Shown here: in pieces, positions 51,442-60,622 of the stretch
Numbering within the stretch: position 1 is the first letter of the stretch
Layout: every line of letters begins with the position of its first letter
Assembly (NCBI GenBank): GCA_002694685.1
Contig: NZMW01000001.1
Location: 806,001-870,000 of the forward strand
Origin: Balneola sp.
GTDB taxonomy: Bacteria; Bacteroidota; Rhodothermia; Balneolales; Balneolaceae
Direction: 5' to 3'
Length of the DNA: 64,000 nucleotides
Program-made: the position numbers and the translations under genes
Notes under the pieces: model-generated
What the model was told of the DNA's origin: nothing
The model's database searches: none
The model's input: the letters and a program-made list of their open reading frames with translations, nothing else

Positions 51442-52233
51442 TTAGAACTGATCCGGCCCTATAACGCCCATCAATTCAGCCACAAAATCAAAGAGATGCT
51501 GGAACATCATATCGAAGGCTGTTGGCAAATATGGAAGAGCAAGCATAAGTAGTGCAATCCCTACTCCGAATTTGATGGGTAGAGCAATGAACATCATGTT
51601 TGCCTGTGGCATAATTCGGGCAAAAATTGCCAGTGATACATCCAGCAGGAATAAAACAATGATAAAAGGTGAAGCAATTTGCACACCAATCGTAAACAGA
51701 TATGTGGCTATTTCGAGCATATATGGCCCGGCTAGATGAATTTGGGCTTCATTAACCGGGATCAATTCAAAACTGCGTGCCAGCGCACTTATGTAGATTT
51801 TATCGCCATCAATAGAGAGAAAAACAAGCACAGCAACCATGCTAAAAAGATTACTCAATACAGCATTTTGTTGCTGAGTCATGGTGTCGATCATATTGGC
51901 AAAACTAAGGCCCGTATTTAAACTAATGAGCATTCCCGCCATTTCGAGTCCGGCAAATACGAGTTGTCCTACTAATCCAAGTGCTACTCCGACTAACACC
52001 TCTAAAATAATCGCAGTAAAAATGAATAAGGTCCCATCGCTCGCCGAAACAAAAGCCCCTTCGGCCGGAATTGCGAAGAAAAGAAGAATGGTGGTCGCCA
52101 TTGCAAAAAACAGCTTAACCTGCTTTGGGAAAGCTACGGCACTGAAAAATGGTCCCGTCATGATTAATGCAGCCACCCGTGTAAATACAAGAAAGACGGA
52201 TAGAATCATATCGACCGTAAGATCAGCTTCCAT
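51442..52233 (-). CDS. fliR: Flagellar export gate protein FliR
   Basis: 263 residues, about six TM helices. Family segments are FLVFTRVAALIMTGPFFSAVAFPKQVKLFFA, GLVGQLVFAGLEMAGMLISLNTGLSFANMID and PQANMMFIALPIKFGVGIALLML. Part of the FliPQR export channel. Last gene of the motA-to-fliR operon, 53 bp after fliQ. Confidence 0.95.
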   Translation of the reverse strand: MEADLTVDMILSVFLVFTRVAALIMTGPFFSAVAFPKQVKLFFAMATTILLFFAIPAEGAFVSASDGTLFIFTAIILEVLVGVALGLVGQLVFAGLEMAGMLISLNTGLSFANMIDTMTQQQNAVLSNLFSMVAVLVFLSIDGDKIYISALARSFELIPVNEAQIHLAGPYMLEIATYLFTIGVQIASPFIIVLFLLDVSLAIFARIMPQANMMFIALPIKFGVGIALLMLALPYLPTAFDMMFQHLFDFVAELMGVIGPDQF

Positions 52234-52286
52234 GACGTATCCTCCAGGCTTTTAGATGGTTGGCTACCATGAATCTGGGCGATTTT

Positions 52287-52556
52287 CTATTGGGTGATAG
52301 ACGGGATGAATTCAAAAATACGGTGCATAAAATCGACCGCAAACTGAAGCATAAACCCGAAAGAGAAAAAGAGAACAACAACCACTACTACCATTTTTGG
52401 GATATAACTCAAGGTCATTTCTTGAATGGAAGTTGCTGCCTGAAAAATTGCTATTGCCAAACCCACAAATAGTGCTCCTATCATGGGTGGTGAGCATAAA
52501 ACAACCACAGCTGTTAACATTTCCTGAAGCCAATAAAGTGCGGTATCTATATTCAT
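52287..52556 (-). CDS. fliQ: Flagellar export gate protein FliQ
   Basis: 89 residues, two TM helices (TAVVVLCSPPMIGALFVGLAIAIFQAATSIQEMTLSYIPK, then VVVVVLFFSFGFML). The GLxxxIFQAATxIQExTLxxIPK pattern is diagnostic. 6 bp after fliP. Confidence 0.96.
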   Translation of the reverse strand: MNIDTALYWLQEMLTAVVVLCSPPMIGALFVGLAIAIFQAATSIQEMTLSYIPKMVVVVVVLFFSFGFMLQFAVDFMHRIFEFIPSITQ

Positions 52557-52562
52557 TTTCTT

Positions 52563-53387
52563 CTAATTAAAACTTTCAACGAGCGACTGGACCAGCAGAT
52601 ACCAGCCATCGGTTAATACGAAAACAAGAATTTTGAACGGCAGTGAAACCATTACAGGTGGTAAAAACATAATACCCATAGCCAGCAAGATGGAAGCGAC
52701 TACCAGATCAATCACCATAAAAGGCAGGTAAATCATAAAGCCAATTTGAAAAGCGATACGGAGTTCACTCAGCACATATGCAGGCACAGCTACGTACAGA
52801 GGTAGTGATTCGACATCATCCACTGTTTGAATTTCTGCCATGTCCATGAAATAAAGCAGGTCATTATCTGAGGTCTGGCGGATCATGAATTCTTTAAGAG
52901 GAACGGCCGCTGCACTTAGTGCCTCAAACTGAGTCATCTCTTCATTGATGTATGGCTGAATAGCTTCTTCATTTATCTTATCAAAAGTCGGCTTCATGAT
53001 GAAAATCGTCAGAAATAAAGCCAGCCCAATCAAAACCTGATTTGGGGGTGATTGCTGAGTTCCAAGCCCCATTCTCAAAAAGAAAAAGACCACGATAATC
53101 CGGGTAAAACTTGTCATCATAGTGATGAAAGCAGATCCGAAAGACAGAACTGTAATCAGCACTAAAGCCTGAATTGGAAGAGTGAAATCCTCATCCTGGG
53201 CATTCCCGCCCCCTACTGAAAGGTCGATTTGGGGAATGGCCTGCACGAACATTGGAGCAGTAACGCTATAAATAGATAATGCCGGTGTCGCTGCTGCCTC
53301 AGCTTTTGAAGGGGTCAGCAAGAACATCCCTAGAATCACAAGAATGACTTTAACCGTAAAAATGCGTTTCAAGTTTAAGCTTTTCAT
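52563..53387 (-). CDS. fliP: Flagellar export gate protein FliP
   Basis: 274 residues with a cleavable signal peptide (about 1-32, ending AEA) and four TM helices. Family motifs are MTSFTRIIVVFFFLRMGLGTQQSPPNQVLIGLALFLT, KEFMIRQTSDNDLLYF and SELRIAFQIGFMIYLPFMVIDLVVASILLAMGIMFLPPVMVSLPFK. Core of the FliPQR pore. 1 bp after fliO. Confidence 0.97.
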   Translation of the reverse strand: MKSLNLKRIFTVKVILVILGMFLLTPSKAEAAATPALSIYSVTAPMFVQAIPQIDLSVGGGNAQDEDFTLPIQALVLITVLSFGSAFITMMTSFTRIIVVFFFLRMGLGTQQSPPNQVLIGLALFLTIFIMKPTFDKINEEAIQPYINEEMTQFEALSAAAVPLKEFMIRQTSDNDLLYFMDMAEIQTVDDVESLPLYVAVPAYVLSELRIAFQIGFMIYLPFMVIDLVVASILLAMGIMFLPPVMVSLPFKILVFVLTDGWYLLVQSLVESFN

Positions 53388-53388
53388 C

Positions 53389-53982
53389 TCAGTTCCTAAA
53401 CATTTTATACAGTGATTTGAAATCTGCTGAGTCAGCCTTCATCTCAGGAAGTTCATCTACATTCGTTTCGGTCCATTCAGATTTAGCAACACGGTGGAGC
53501 AGATTCAGAGAGCCGGCTGTGAGCCCTAAAACCCACACTTCATTATTGACTTCTACAAATTTAAGCTGAGCTCCATGTCCTAAAATATGCTCTCCCATAT
53601 CTCTGGAGTTTTCAGCAGAAGCATCGGCAGATCCTTTTTTCTTCGACCAAAACCAAACCAGCCCTAAAAGCGACATCATCACGATGAAGGTTGTAAAGGC
53701 ATTTTGAAACGGACTATCTGCCTCTTCTTTTGAAACTGCAGGTTCAGCTGCGGGTTCACCCTCTGCAACTACGGGTGTTGCTTCTTCTTTCAACAAGCTT
53801 TTTTTAAGCCCTTCGGTACGTTCTTGCACTTCCGGATTAGACACTTGTTGCTGGGTAGAAAACTCCATTCGTGAAACTAGAAACATCCAGATAACCAAGA
53901 GGGCTACCGAAAACGACAGAACGATTTTGAGCACGTTCTGTGGCTTTTTTGTGGATTGAGACAGAATTTTTTGCAAATCCAT
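53389..53982 (-). CDS. fliO: FliO-like flagellar assembly protein
   Basis: 197 residues. One early hydrophobic segment (VLKIVLSFSVALLVIWMFLV) and a second at about 95-112 (AFTTFIVMMSLLGLVWFWSKK). The C-terminal domain reads LKFVEVNNEVWVLGLTAGSLNLLHRV, the FliO beta domain. FliO helps FliP assemble. FliO varies greatly in sequence; order fliN-fliO-fliP supports the call. It overlaps fliN by 1 bp. Confidence 0.85.
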   Translation of the reverse strand: MDLQKILSQSTKKPQNVLKIVLSFSVALLVIWMFLVSRMEFSTQQQVSNPEVQERTEGLKKSLLKEEATPVVAEGEPAAEPAVSKEEADSPFQNAFTTFIVMMSLLGLVWFWSKKKGSADASAENSRDMGEHILGHGAQLKFVEVNNEVWVLGLTAGSLNLLHRVAKSEWTETNVDELPEMKADSADFKSLYKMFRN

Positions 53983-54920
53983 TACGACAGCTTAGCTAAG
54001 CGTTGGCGGGTTGTAATCAGGTTGGAAATTCGAACGCCGAAGTGTTCGTCAATAACCACTACTTCTCCATGAGCAATACGCTGTCCATTTACCAGGATAT
54101 CAACCGGCTCACCGGCTAATTTCTCAAGTTCAATAACCGATCCTTTTGCCAGTTGTAGTACTTTTCCGAGTGGCAATTCAATTCGTCCGAGTTCTACAGA
54201 CACATCCATTTCTACGTCTTTCAACAAATCCATGCTGTTGCCATCACCGTTTTTGATGGCAGGAGTAGTCTCGTCAAAATCTTCAAATTCGATATAACGC
54301 CCGGAAATTACTTCTTGCGGAGTACCAATCTTTTCCATCTGCTCAGAGTTTTTCTCCTCAAAGCCTGACTCGTCCTTAACCTCCTCCTCAATTTCTTCTT
54401 CCGGTTCTTCTTTAACCAAAACCGCTTCAGGGTTTCCAAAAAGAGCCGCAGCTTTAATTTTGTCATCAGAAAGGCCTTCAACTTCCATTAGTCCAAAGAA
54501 GTATTCGGTATGACTTAATTTCTCCTCAAGATGCTTCAGCGTTAAGACCTCCATCTCCAGAAGATCCAGCTCAAAACCGTCTTCTGTCATTTTCTTCGAA
54601 AGCGTTGTTGAAAGCTCTGAAGAAAATTTCTTTAACAGATCTTTGGTCACTTCATTGAAGGAGCTTTCATCAATACCCAGCATGATGCTCGAGAGGATCG
54701 CGAACCAGTGCTTATCCAGAATACAAATCACATCTGAGTTACTTACTTCATCTCTTGTAAGAATAAAGATATCGTCTTTATCCATGCTTTCTAGAAAAGC
54801 CCCGGTTTCAACGGTTTCAAAAGAAGTAATCTCGATTTTGGTTTCCTCCAGCAGTACAGAAGTTAGATACTTCTCTATTTCCGGGAGGTAGTTGGTTAGT
54901 TGTTCTTGATAGTTTTTCAT
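53982..54920 (-). CDS. fliN: Flagellar switch protein FliN, long FliY-like form
   Basis: 312 residues against about 80-140 for plain FliN. The C-terminal SpoA domain (about 235-312: DVEMDVSVELGRIELPLGKVLQLAKGSVIELEKLAGEPVDILVNGQ) is the C-ring part. The N-terminal 165 residues have a FliY/CheC/FliM-like helical layout (DKHWFAILSSIMLGIDESSFNEVTKDLLKKF). A strongly acidic linker (about 172-190) joins them. CheC-type phosphatase residues are not obvious. 2 bp after fliM. Confidence 0.88.
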   Translation of the reverse strand: MKNYQEQLTNYLPEIEKYLTSVLLEETKIEITSFETVETGAFLESMDKDDIFILTRDEVSNSDVICILDKHWFAILSSIMLGIDESSFNEVTKDLLKKFSSELSTTLSKKMTEDGFELDLLEMEVLTLKHLEEKLSHTEYFFGLMEVEGLSDDKIKAAALFGNPEAVLVKEEPEEEIEEEVKDESGFEEKNSEQMEKIGTPQEVISGRYIEFEDFDETTPAIKNGDGNSMDLLKDVEMDVSVELGRIELPLGKVLQLAKGSVIELEKLAGEPVDILVNGQRIAHGEVVVIDEHFGVRISNLITTRQRLAKLS

Positions 54921-54922
54921 AG

Positions 54923-55858
54923 TTATACCAGTTCCTGTTCGTTAATTTCTTCGAGGAGTTCAAAAATTTTGACAGCACGACGCCCTTGGATCACTCCGGG
55001 ATAAGCCGCCATTTTAGTTACGCCGTTAATGCGTACGTCTAGAGGTTTGTCGGATTTTTGTTTTAGAGGGATTGTGTCGCCCTCTTTCAAATTCATGATC
55101 TCATCCAGTGTCAAACTTGTTGTCCCCAACAAAGACTGAATAAGTACTTTTGCCTTCCGGATGGTGCGTTGGTAGGCTTCCATTTCTTCTTCGGAAAGGC
55201 GCTCTTTAGAAGAGTTCATTCCTTTCCTCATAATGGTGTCGTTCATAGCTTTTTTTAGGAAGCTGTACGAATATGAAACCATCAACTCCAGTTTTTCTTC
55301 CCCCAGATCAACCAAAAACTTCACAACTATATTGGGGTCAACCGAGGTGAGATGGAGGTTCTCTGGTTTGCTTTGATAAGTACTGGAATCAATTTTGATA
55401 TCCACGTAAGGCTCCCATGCCATCGTAATTTCATTATTGATCGTTGACATGATCCGGGAAATAATTTTTTCCTCAATAACCGTCAGAACCCTTCTCTCTG
55501 ATATTTCTCTGTCGGTTCCACCACTTTGCCTTGTAATCAGGTGAATACAAAACTCGGGAGGTAATACCACAATTATCTCCCCGCCCAGGCTATCAACCGA
55601 TAGTGTGTAAATAGTACTTGGGCTCTTTATTCCCTGTATAAATTCGGTTGAAGAAAGCTGATCAACCTTCTGAAGAGATACATCAACTTTGTAGCGAAGT
55701 GAAGAAGAAAATATACGCCCCAAGTTTCTGGAGAAAACATCATGAATAGTATGGAGCGAAGTCATTATCTCCTTACTAAACAGCTTCGGTTGTTTGAAGT
55801 CGTACGATTCTACATATTTAACATTTCCCAAATTTGGCTTGGGTAGCATCGCTTCCAT
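54923..55858 (-). CDS. fliM: Flagellar switch protein FliM
   Basis: 311 residues. Middle CheC-like domain (SLHTIHDVFSRNLGRIFSSSLR, then SVDSLGGEIIVVLPPEFCIHLITRQSGGTDRE) and C-terminal SpoA domain (LDEIMNLKEGDTIPLKQKSDKPLDVRINGVTKMAAYPGVIQGRRAVKI). The EIDALL CheY-binding peptide normally at the extreme N-terminus is not seen; the protein starts MEAMLPKPNLGNVKYV. So signal input may differ. Confidence 0.94.
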   Translation of the reverse strand: MEAMLPKPNLGNVKYVESYDFKQPKLFSKEIMTSLHTIHDVFSRNLGRIFSSSLRYKVDVSLQKVDQLSSTEFIQGIKSPSTIYTLSVDSLGGEIIVVLPPEFCIHLITRQSGGTDREISERRVLTVIEEKIISRIMSTINNEITMAWEPYVDIKIDSSTYQSKPENLHLTSVDPNIVVKFLVDLGEEKLELMVSYSYSFLKKAMNDTIMRKGMNSSKERLSEEEMEAYQRTIRKAKVLIQSLLGTTSLTLDEIMNLKEGDTIPLKQKSDKPLDVRINGVTKMAAYPGVIQGRRAVKIFELLEEINEQELV

Positions 55859-55883
55859 AAAAATTTCCGTTCTTGGTTTACGA

Positions 55884-56381
55884 TCATTGCATTACATATT
55901 TCGTGAAATACAAATTGCGTACCGAACGGACTCCGATGGAAGAATTAATTACTCCGGAAAGTTCTCTCCTTATTTCTTGCCGGTCCGAAACCTGAGTAAG
56001 TTGCCCAACAGTTCTGGATGAAAGTGCCTCAATAAGCTCCTGCTTGACCTTCATGATGTTGTTTTCAAGAAGTGCAATATGGTCCTTATCGTCTAATTCA
56101 AGGCTTATTTCCACTAATAAATATCTTTTACCATAAGTTTCAGCAGGATTTACTACGAGCTCTTCCATAAGATAAGTCCCATAATCAGACGGACTTTTCT
56201 CATTCATTTTTGCATATACATCGGGATAATATTTATCCACAATTTGGTAAGCGAGAAATCCCTGGCCAACCAAAACCAAAAGAAGAAGGAAATATTTTCC
56301 AATCTTCAGAAATTTTGGCCCACCTGCTCTTTTCTTTTTGGGCTTTACTTCTTTGGAGTCTTTATTTTTATCTGCAGCCAT
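55884..56381 (-). CDS. fliL: Flagellar basal-body protein FliL
   Basis: 165 residues: lysine-rich cytoplasmic N-terminus, one TM helix (about 30-50: YFLLLLVLVGQGFLAYQIV) and a periplasmic domain (LMEELVVNPAETYGKRYLLVEISLELDD, ending GVINSSIGVRSVRNLYFTKYVMQ). FliL surrounds the stator. 11 bp after motB, 25 bp before fliM. Confidence 0.92.
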   Translation of the reverse strand: MAADKNKDSKEVKPKKKRAGGPKFLKIGKYFLLLLVLVGQGFLAYQIVDKYYPDVYAKMNEKSPSDYGTYLMEELVVNPAETYGKRYLLVEISLELDDKDHIALLENNIMKVKQELIEALSSRTVGQLTQVSDRQEIRRELSGVINSSIGVRSVRNLYFTKYVMQ

Positions 56382-56392
56382 GATGGTACATC

Positions 56393-57151
56393 TTAAAATG
56401 TTGAGCTGTTAGTTGTTGGAACGTCATCTTCTAATGTCTGAATGGGGTTAATATCATCCTGAATAATCAGGTCCCGTAAATAAATTTCTACCCTTCGGTT
56501 TTTTCTTCTTCCTTCCACGGTTTCGTTGGTTTCTACAGGGTGATATTCACCAAAACTAGTTGCCTTAAACCGCTGAGGATCTACGTTCGCACTTTCCTGC
56601 AAAAACTCAACAACTGACACTGAACGCCCTGCCCCCAAATGCCAATTGGTTTTGTAGTAGGAATCCCGGGCAATCGGCACGTTGTCTGTGTGACCCTGCA
56701 CCTCAATTTCTTCTACTTTATTATCAATCATTCCTGCTACCTGTTTCAAAATGTCTTTGGCATTGGGCAACAGTTCCGAAGAACCACTTTCAAAAGTCAG
56801 GGAATCACTCAGCGTAATTTTTATCCCGTCTGAAATCATTTTCACCTCCACCTCGTCAGTCAAATCGTTCTCCTCGAGGAAGTCAGCAAAAGATTGCCAC
56901 CGTTCGAGCTGTTCTTCTACCAATTCCTGCATCTCTTCAGGATCTACCTGGTTATTGATGGTTTCAGTCATAGCCGTAGCCTCGGGTAAAAAGCCGGCGT
57001 CGTTCTGGAAATACTGCAGAAAACTATTGAACGCTTTTTCCTCTACTCCCGAAGTCATCGTATACAGGAGCACAAAAAACGTCAGAATCAGCGTAACCAG
57101 GTCGCTGTACGTGACTAACCAGTCTTGAGAATTTCCGTCAGATTTTCCCAT
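56393..57151 (-). CDS. motB: Flagellar stator protein MotB
   Basis: 252 residues. The single TM helix carries the ion-binding Asp17 (TYSDLVTLILTFFVLLYTM) close to a short cytoplasmic tail. The C-terminal OmpA peptidoglycan-binding domain has VEVQGHTDNVPI, GAGRSVSVVEFL and NRRVEIYL. The coupling ion cannot be read from sequence alone. It overlaps motA by 37 bp. Confidence 0.95.
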   Translation of the reverse strand: MGKSDGNSQDWLVTYSDLVTLILTFFVLLYTMTSGVEEKAFNSFLQYFQNDAGFLPEATAMTETINNQVDPEEMQELVEEQLERWQSFADFLEENDLTDEVEVKMISDGIKITLSDSLTFESGSSELLPNAKDILKQVAGMIDNKVEEIEVQGHTDNVPIARDSYYKTNWHLGAGRSVSVVEFLQESANVDPQRFKATSFGEYHPVETNETVEGRRKNRRVEIYLRDLIIQDDINPIQTLEDDVPTTNSSTF

Positions 57152-57993
57152 TCTTTATCCTGTTGTTCGATCCAAAGTTTGTAGAACTTCTCGTCGCGTG
57201 TTTTAATGATTTTCAATTCCTCGTGATGCTTCACATACTCAGCCCGGCTGTGCGGATCAATATGAATCAGCATCTTCTTTTCCATGATGCGCGGATTTTC
57301 GCCCGCCACAATTGAAAGAATCCCCACTCTGAACATCCGTTTTCGGTTCAGATCAATTTCACTTAAATAGTCCAGCTTGGCAGCCAGTGGTCCTAAAATC
57401 ATATTTGAAAACATACTGCCGTAGAGGGTTGTTAACAGCGCTACTGCCATCCCGGCTCCCAATGTTTCCGGATCGGAAATATTTTGAAGCATCAATACCA
57501 ATCCCACAATCGTCCCGATCATCCCAAAAGCCGGGCCATAAGAGGACATCGAGTTAAGCACACCAATGGATATCTCAACTTCACGTTCCCAGCCTTTTAT
57601 CTCGTCAGTCAGAATACTGTCTAAACTTTCATCCTTGAATCCATCAACGGCTAACTGCAGCCCATTTTTTAAATACTGATCCTTGAGGTGACTAATATCA
57701 TTATCCAGAATAAGCAAACCACCGGTTCGCACACGCCGGGCAAACATCCCAATGAGCTCCATATCGGTACGGAGGTCAATCGATTTCACTTTCATAAGGT
57801 CCATTGTGGTAGAGAAACTGATCTTGATATCCGCAAAACTGAAACTGATCATAGTGGCTGAGATAGCCCCTCCAACTACAATCATCAGCGATGAGAAACT
57901 TAGAAAGATGAGTATACTTCCCTCTAGCATGATTGATCCAATCACGAGAGTGAAGCCTAAAATAAATCCTATGATGGTTGAGCGATCTAACAT
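57115..57993 (-). CDS. motA: Flagellar stator protein MotA
   Basis: 292 residues, four TM helices, larger PomA-type. Motifs are TIIGFILGFTLVIGSIMLEGS, the cytoplasmic loop, then SSYGPAFGMIGTIVGLVLMLQNISDPETLGAGMAVALLTTLYGSMFSNMILGPLAAKL. It heads the motA-motB-fliL-fliM-fliN-fliO-fliP-fliQ-fliR operon. A sigma-28-like sequence ends right before its start. Confidence 0.95.
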   Translation of the reverse strand: MLDRSTIIGFILGFTLVIGSIMLEGSILIFLSFSSLMIVVGGAISATMISFSFADIKISFSTTMDLMKVKSIDLRTDMELIGMFARRVRTGGLLILDNDISHLKDQYLKNGLQLAVDGFKDESLDSILTDEIKGWEREVEISIGVLNSMSSYGPAFGMIGTIVGLVLMLQNISDPETLGAGMAVALLTTLYGSMFSNMILGPLAAKLDYLSEIDLNRKRMFRVGILSIVAGENPRIMEKKMLIHIDPHSRAEYVKHHEELKIIKTRDEKFYKLWIEQQDKEWENLTEILKTG

Positions 57994-58000
57994 AATTCCT

Positions 58001-58027
58001 TTATCGGTACATCAATAAAATTCTTAA
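58001..58027 (-). promoter_or_regulatory. Sigma-28-like sequence abutting motA
   Basis: Minus strand TTAA-N15-ACCGATAA, the same geometry as the flagellin promoters. The -10 ends only 7 bp before the ATG, which would give a leaderless or nearly leaderless transcript. That makes function less sure. Confidence 0.4.
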
Positions 58028-58039
58028 GGGGATATCCCC
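58028..58039. promoter_or_regulatory. 12-bp palindrome GGGGATATCCCC upstream of motA
   Basis: Perfect palindrome directly upstream of the sigma-28-like -35 element. It may be a regulator site or chance; on the plus strand it is followed by ATTTTTTATT. Confidence 0.3.
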
Positions 58040-58125
58040 ATTTTTTATTCAGAACTGGTTCAGATGTTGTATAGCATCTGTTATTAGTTAGTATCGACCA
58101 TTTTGGAAATTTCATAAGCAAAAAA

Positions 58126-58170
58126 AGCCCTGCCCCAACAATAATTTTTTTAATTGCTGAGCACAGGGCT
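58126..58170 (-). terminator. Terminator after flgE
   Basis: Stem AGCCCTG / CAGGGCT with a long AT-rich loop. The minus strand then runs into seven T. It ends the fliI-to-flgE transcript and separates it from motA. Confidence 0.8.
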
Positions 58171-58217
58171 TAACTAACCTATGTATGTATTAAGTAGTTT
58201 TTAGCTGCTAGTTACTA

Positions 58218-59840
58218 TTATCGCTTGAGGTTCACAGCTTCAGTTAACATTTCGTCTGAAGTGGTAATCACTCGTGCGTTAGACTGATAGGCTCGCTGAG
58301 AAGTAATCATATTGGTGAATTCTTTTGCAAGATCAACGTTTGACCCTTCTAAGTTACCAGCATTAATTGCTGTTCCAGCAAAGCTGTCGGCTGTGTTCAC
58401 GAACATTTCACCTGCTGCTGAAGTAGCTCTGTACATACCGCCACCAATCATTTCTAATCCGTTTTGGTTTTGAACCTGAGCAAGTGCCAACTGAGCCAAT
58501 ACCATACTGTTTCCGTTGTCATAGATTCCCTGAACCTGACCGGCACCATCAATAGCAACATCGATAAGCTGCCCCTGAGTGTAACCATCCTGACTGATTA
58601 CTTTGGCGGAGTTTGATCCCGCATATTGAGTAAATCGAGTTCCATTTGTGGAATCTCCAAGTTCTACGGAGAAGCTGGTTGTACTTGCTCCCTGCCCTGG
58701 CTCAAAGGTTAGGTTCAGTAAGTCGCCGGAGGAAAGCTGTCCAAGTTCATCAAACTGTACCGTTCCTGTTGCACCATTTGTGATGGTCTCACCGTCCAGG
58801 AATCGTGCGTCATACTGCCACTCATTTGTTCCTGACTGAGTAAACTCGAGGAGCAGAGAATGAGCTTTCCCAAGGTCATCATAAACCGTGGTGCTCATTG
58901 TTTGTTTGTTGGTCTGCCCTTCTTGTGAAATTTGCATTCCCGGAAAGTTCATATCTCCGGTCCCTGTAACAGACACTGCAGAAATATCCAGCTCGCTATC
59001 TCCCATAGCAGCAGAACGAAGGTTCAGCACACCATCAATAAGTGTTAGTTCACCCTCTGAAGCTGTTAAACCTGAGTTGAAACTGTTAACCATGTCGCCC
59101 AAAGTATCACCAGCGGCGTATGTATGCGTGATGGTTGATGCAGTGCCATCATTCAATGTCACGTCAAAAGAAATCACATCACCGTTTGCGAGACCGGTTA
59201 AGGTTTGACTTAAATCATTAATTGGGGTGCTTGCACTTGCATTATCTCCGCTGGTTGTTGTGAAACCACTTTGAGACTGAAGTACTTTGCTGGTGCTTGT
59301 ACTCGCATTCAAGTTACCTGCTAATGTTACCATCTCAGTTTGTTTTGGAGGCAGTGCATTTTCAAAGTCGATACGGATGCTTTCAGCCGTTCCCCCGCCT
59401 AAAATATTACCGGCACTGTCAGCTATATAACCCTGTACATTTCGTCCAGTTTGATCAACCAGGTTTCCATTCTTATTGAAAACGAAGTTTCCAGCACGGG
59501 TCATCAAATTCTCACCGCCATCCGAAACCATAAAGTATCCTTCACCTTCGATAGCAAGGTCGGTAGAACGGCCGGTACTTTGCATAGCACCTTGGCTAAA
59601 ATCACGGCTAATGGAAGACACACGGACTCCCAAACCAACCTGATTACTAAGCTGAGGTGCATTATCTCCGCCTCCGCCTGAACGACCTAAACGCTCGCTC
59701 ATCATTTCAGCAAAAGTCACTGATGATGATTTATAACCTGCTGTTTCAACATTGGCAATGTTGTTACCAATGACGTCCATTTTGGTTTGAAAAGCTCTCA
59801 AACCACTGACACCTGAGTTTAAAGATTTAACTAATGACAT
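58218..59840 (-). CDS. flgE: Flagellar hook protein FlgE
   Basis: 540 residues. N-terminus LNSGVSGLRAFQTKMDVIGNNIANVETAGYKSSSVTFAEMMS and C-terminus GNLEGSNVDLAKEFTNMITSQRAYQSNARVITTSDEMLTEAVNLKR carry the axial signatures. The middle (about 180-420) is Ser/Thr/Gly rich and longer than in enterobacteria (about 400 residues in total). Last gene of the fliI-to-flgE series, 89 bp after flgD and followed by a terminator. Confidence 0.96.
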   Translation of the reverse strand: MSLVKSLNSGVSGLRAFQTKMDVIGNNIANVETAGYKSSSVTFAEMMSERLGRSGGGGDNAPQLSNQVGLGVRVSSISRDFSQGAMQSTGRSTDLAIEGEGYFMVSDGGENLMTRAGNFVFNKNGNLVDQTGRNVQGYIADSAGNILGGGTAESIRIDFENALPPKQTEMVTLAGNLNASTSTSKVLQSQSGFTTTSGDNASASTPINDLSQTLTGLANGDVISFDVTLNDGTASTITHTYAAGDTLGDMVNSFNSGLTASEGELTLIDGVLNLRSAAMGDSELDISAVSVTGTGDMNFPGMQISQEGQTNKQTMSTTVYDDLGKAHSLLLEFTQSGTNEWQYDARFLDGETITNGATGTVQFDELGQLSSGDLLNLTFEPGQGASTTSFSVELGDSTNGTRFTQYAGSNSAKVISQDGYTQGQLIDVAIDGAGQVQGIYDNGNSMVLAQLALAQVQNQNGLEMIGGGMYRATSAAGEMFVNTADSFAGTAINAGNLEGSNVDLAKEFTNMITSQRAYQSNARVITTSDEMLTEAVNLKR

Positions 59841-59929
59841 AAGTTTCTCCTGTTGTTTAAAAATTGCAGCCTTTAGTACTGCCGGGCGGTGCTACTTTGT
59901 GCCCTTTTTGTTTTGTTAAAATGGTTGTT

Positions 59930-60610
59930 TTAAAAAATCCCTGTACCTACTTCTTCTACATCTCCGATAGGTATTTCTACATTATTGACCGACAGATAAA
60001 CCCCTTCTGAGGTGTACCGTACCCGATCCGCAATTCCTTCGATAAACACCAGAGAACCTACCGGATTATCGCCGTTTGCTGCTTGTACTTCTACTGTATA
60101 TTCACCTTCGCCCATACGGTCGCCAGCTGAATTCTTTCCATCCCACGTCCAGTTATGATCTCCGGTTGAAAGACCTTTGATAGACTCGCGGCGGACCTCT
60201 GATCCACTCGCGTCACGAATAATTACTTCTACATTATCAGCTGAGTTATTAAGCTCGAACTGAATTTCAGAATTGCCGGTGGCATCTAAATGAATTTGGT
60301 TACTCAGTGCTTTAACCTGCTTGCCCGTCAATGAAGCCGCCATCGAATTTGTAAGGCTGGCACTCATCATGTCCTGACTGCTTTGCAGAACTTTGAGCCC
60401 GTCATTCACTCCAATAAGTTGTTCCACAGAGTTGAACTGAGCGAGCTGTGAAGCAAACTCCGCCCCATCCATAGGATTTATGGGATCCTGATTTCGCATC
60501 TGGGCTACCAGCAAGTGCAAAAATTCCTGTTGACCTAGCTGACTCTTTTTTGAGACGCTCTGCTGCCCAAAGGCTGCATTTGCTTGTGAAGCTATGTTAT
60601 TTACATCCAT
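59930..60610 (-). CDS. flgD: Hook-capping protein FlgD
   Basis: 226 residues. The N-terminal export and capping region reads LGQQEFLHLLVAQMRNQDPINPMDGAEFASQLAQFNSVEQL. Then come the FlgD Ig-like and tudor-like domains (WTWDGKNSAGDRMGEGEYTVEV). It scaffolds hook assembly. Lies 12 bp after fliK. Confidence 0.95.
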   Translation of the reverse strand: MDVNNIASQANAAFGQQSVSKKSQLGQQEFLHLLVAQMRNQDPINPMDGAEFASQLAQFNSVEQLIGVNDGLKVLQSSQDMMSASLTNSMAASLTGKQVKALSNQIHLDATGNSEIQFELNNSADNVEVIIRDASGSEVRRESIKGLSTGDHNWTWDGKNSAGDRMGEGEYTVEVQAANGDNPVGSLVFIEGIADRVRYTSEGVYLSVNNVEIPIGDVEEVGTGIF

Positions 60611-60622
60611 GGTCTTGTTCCT

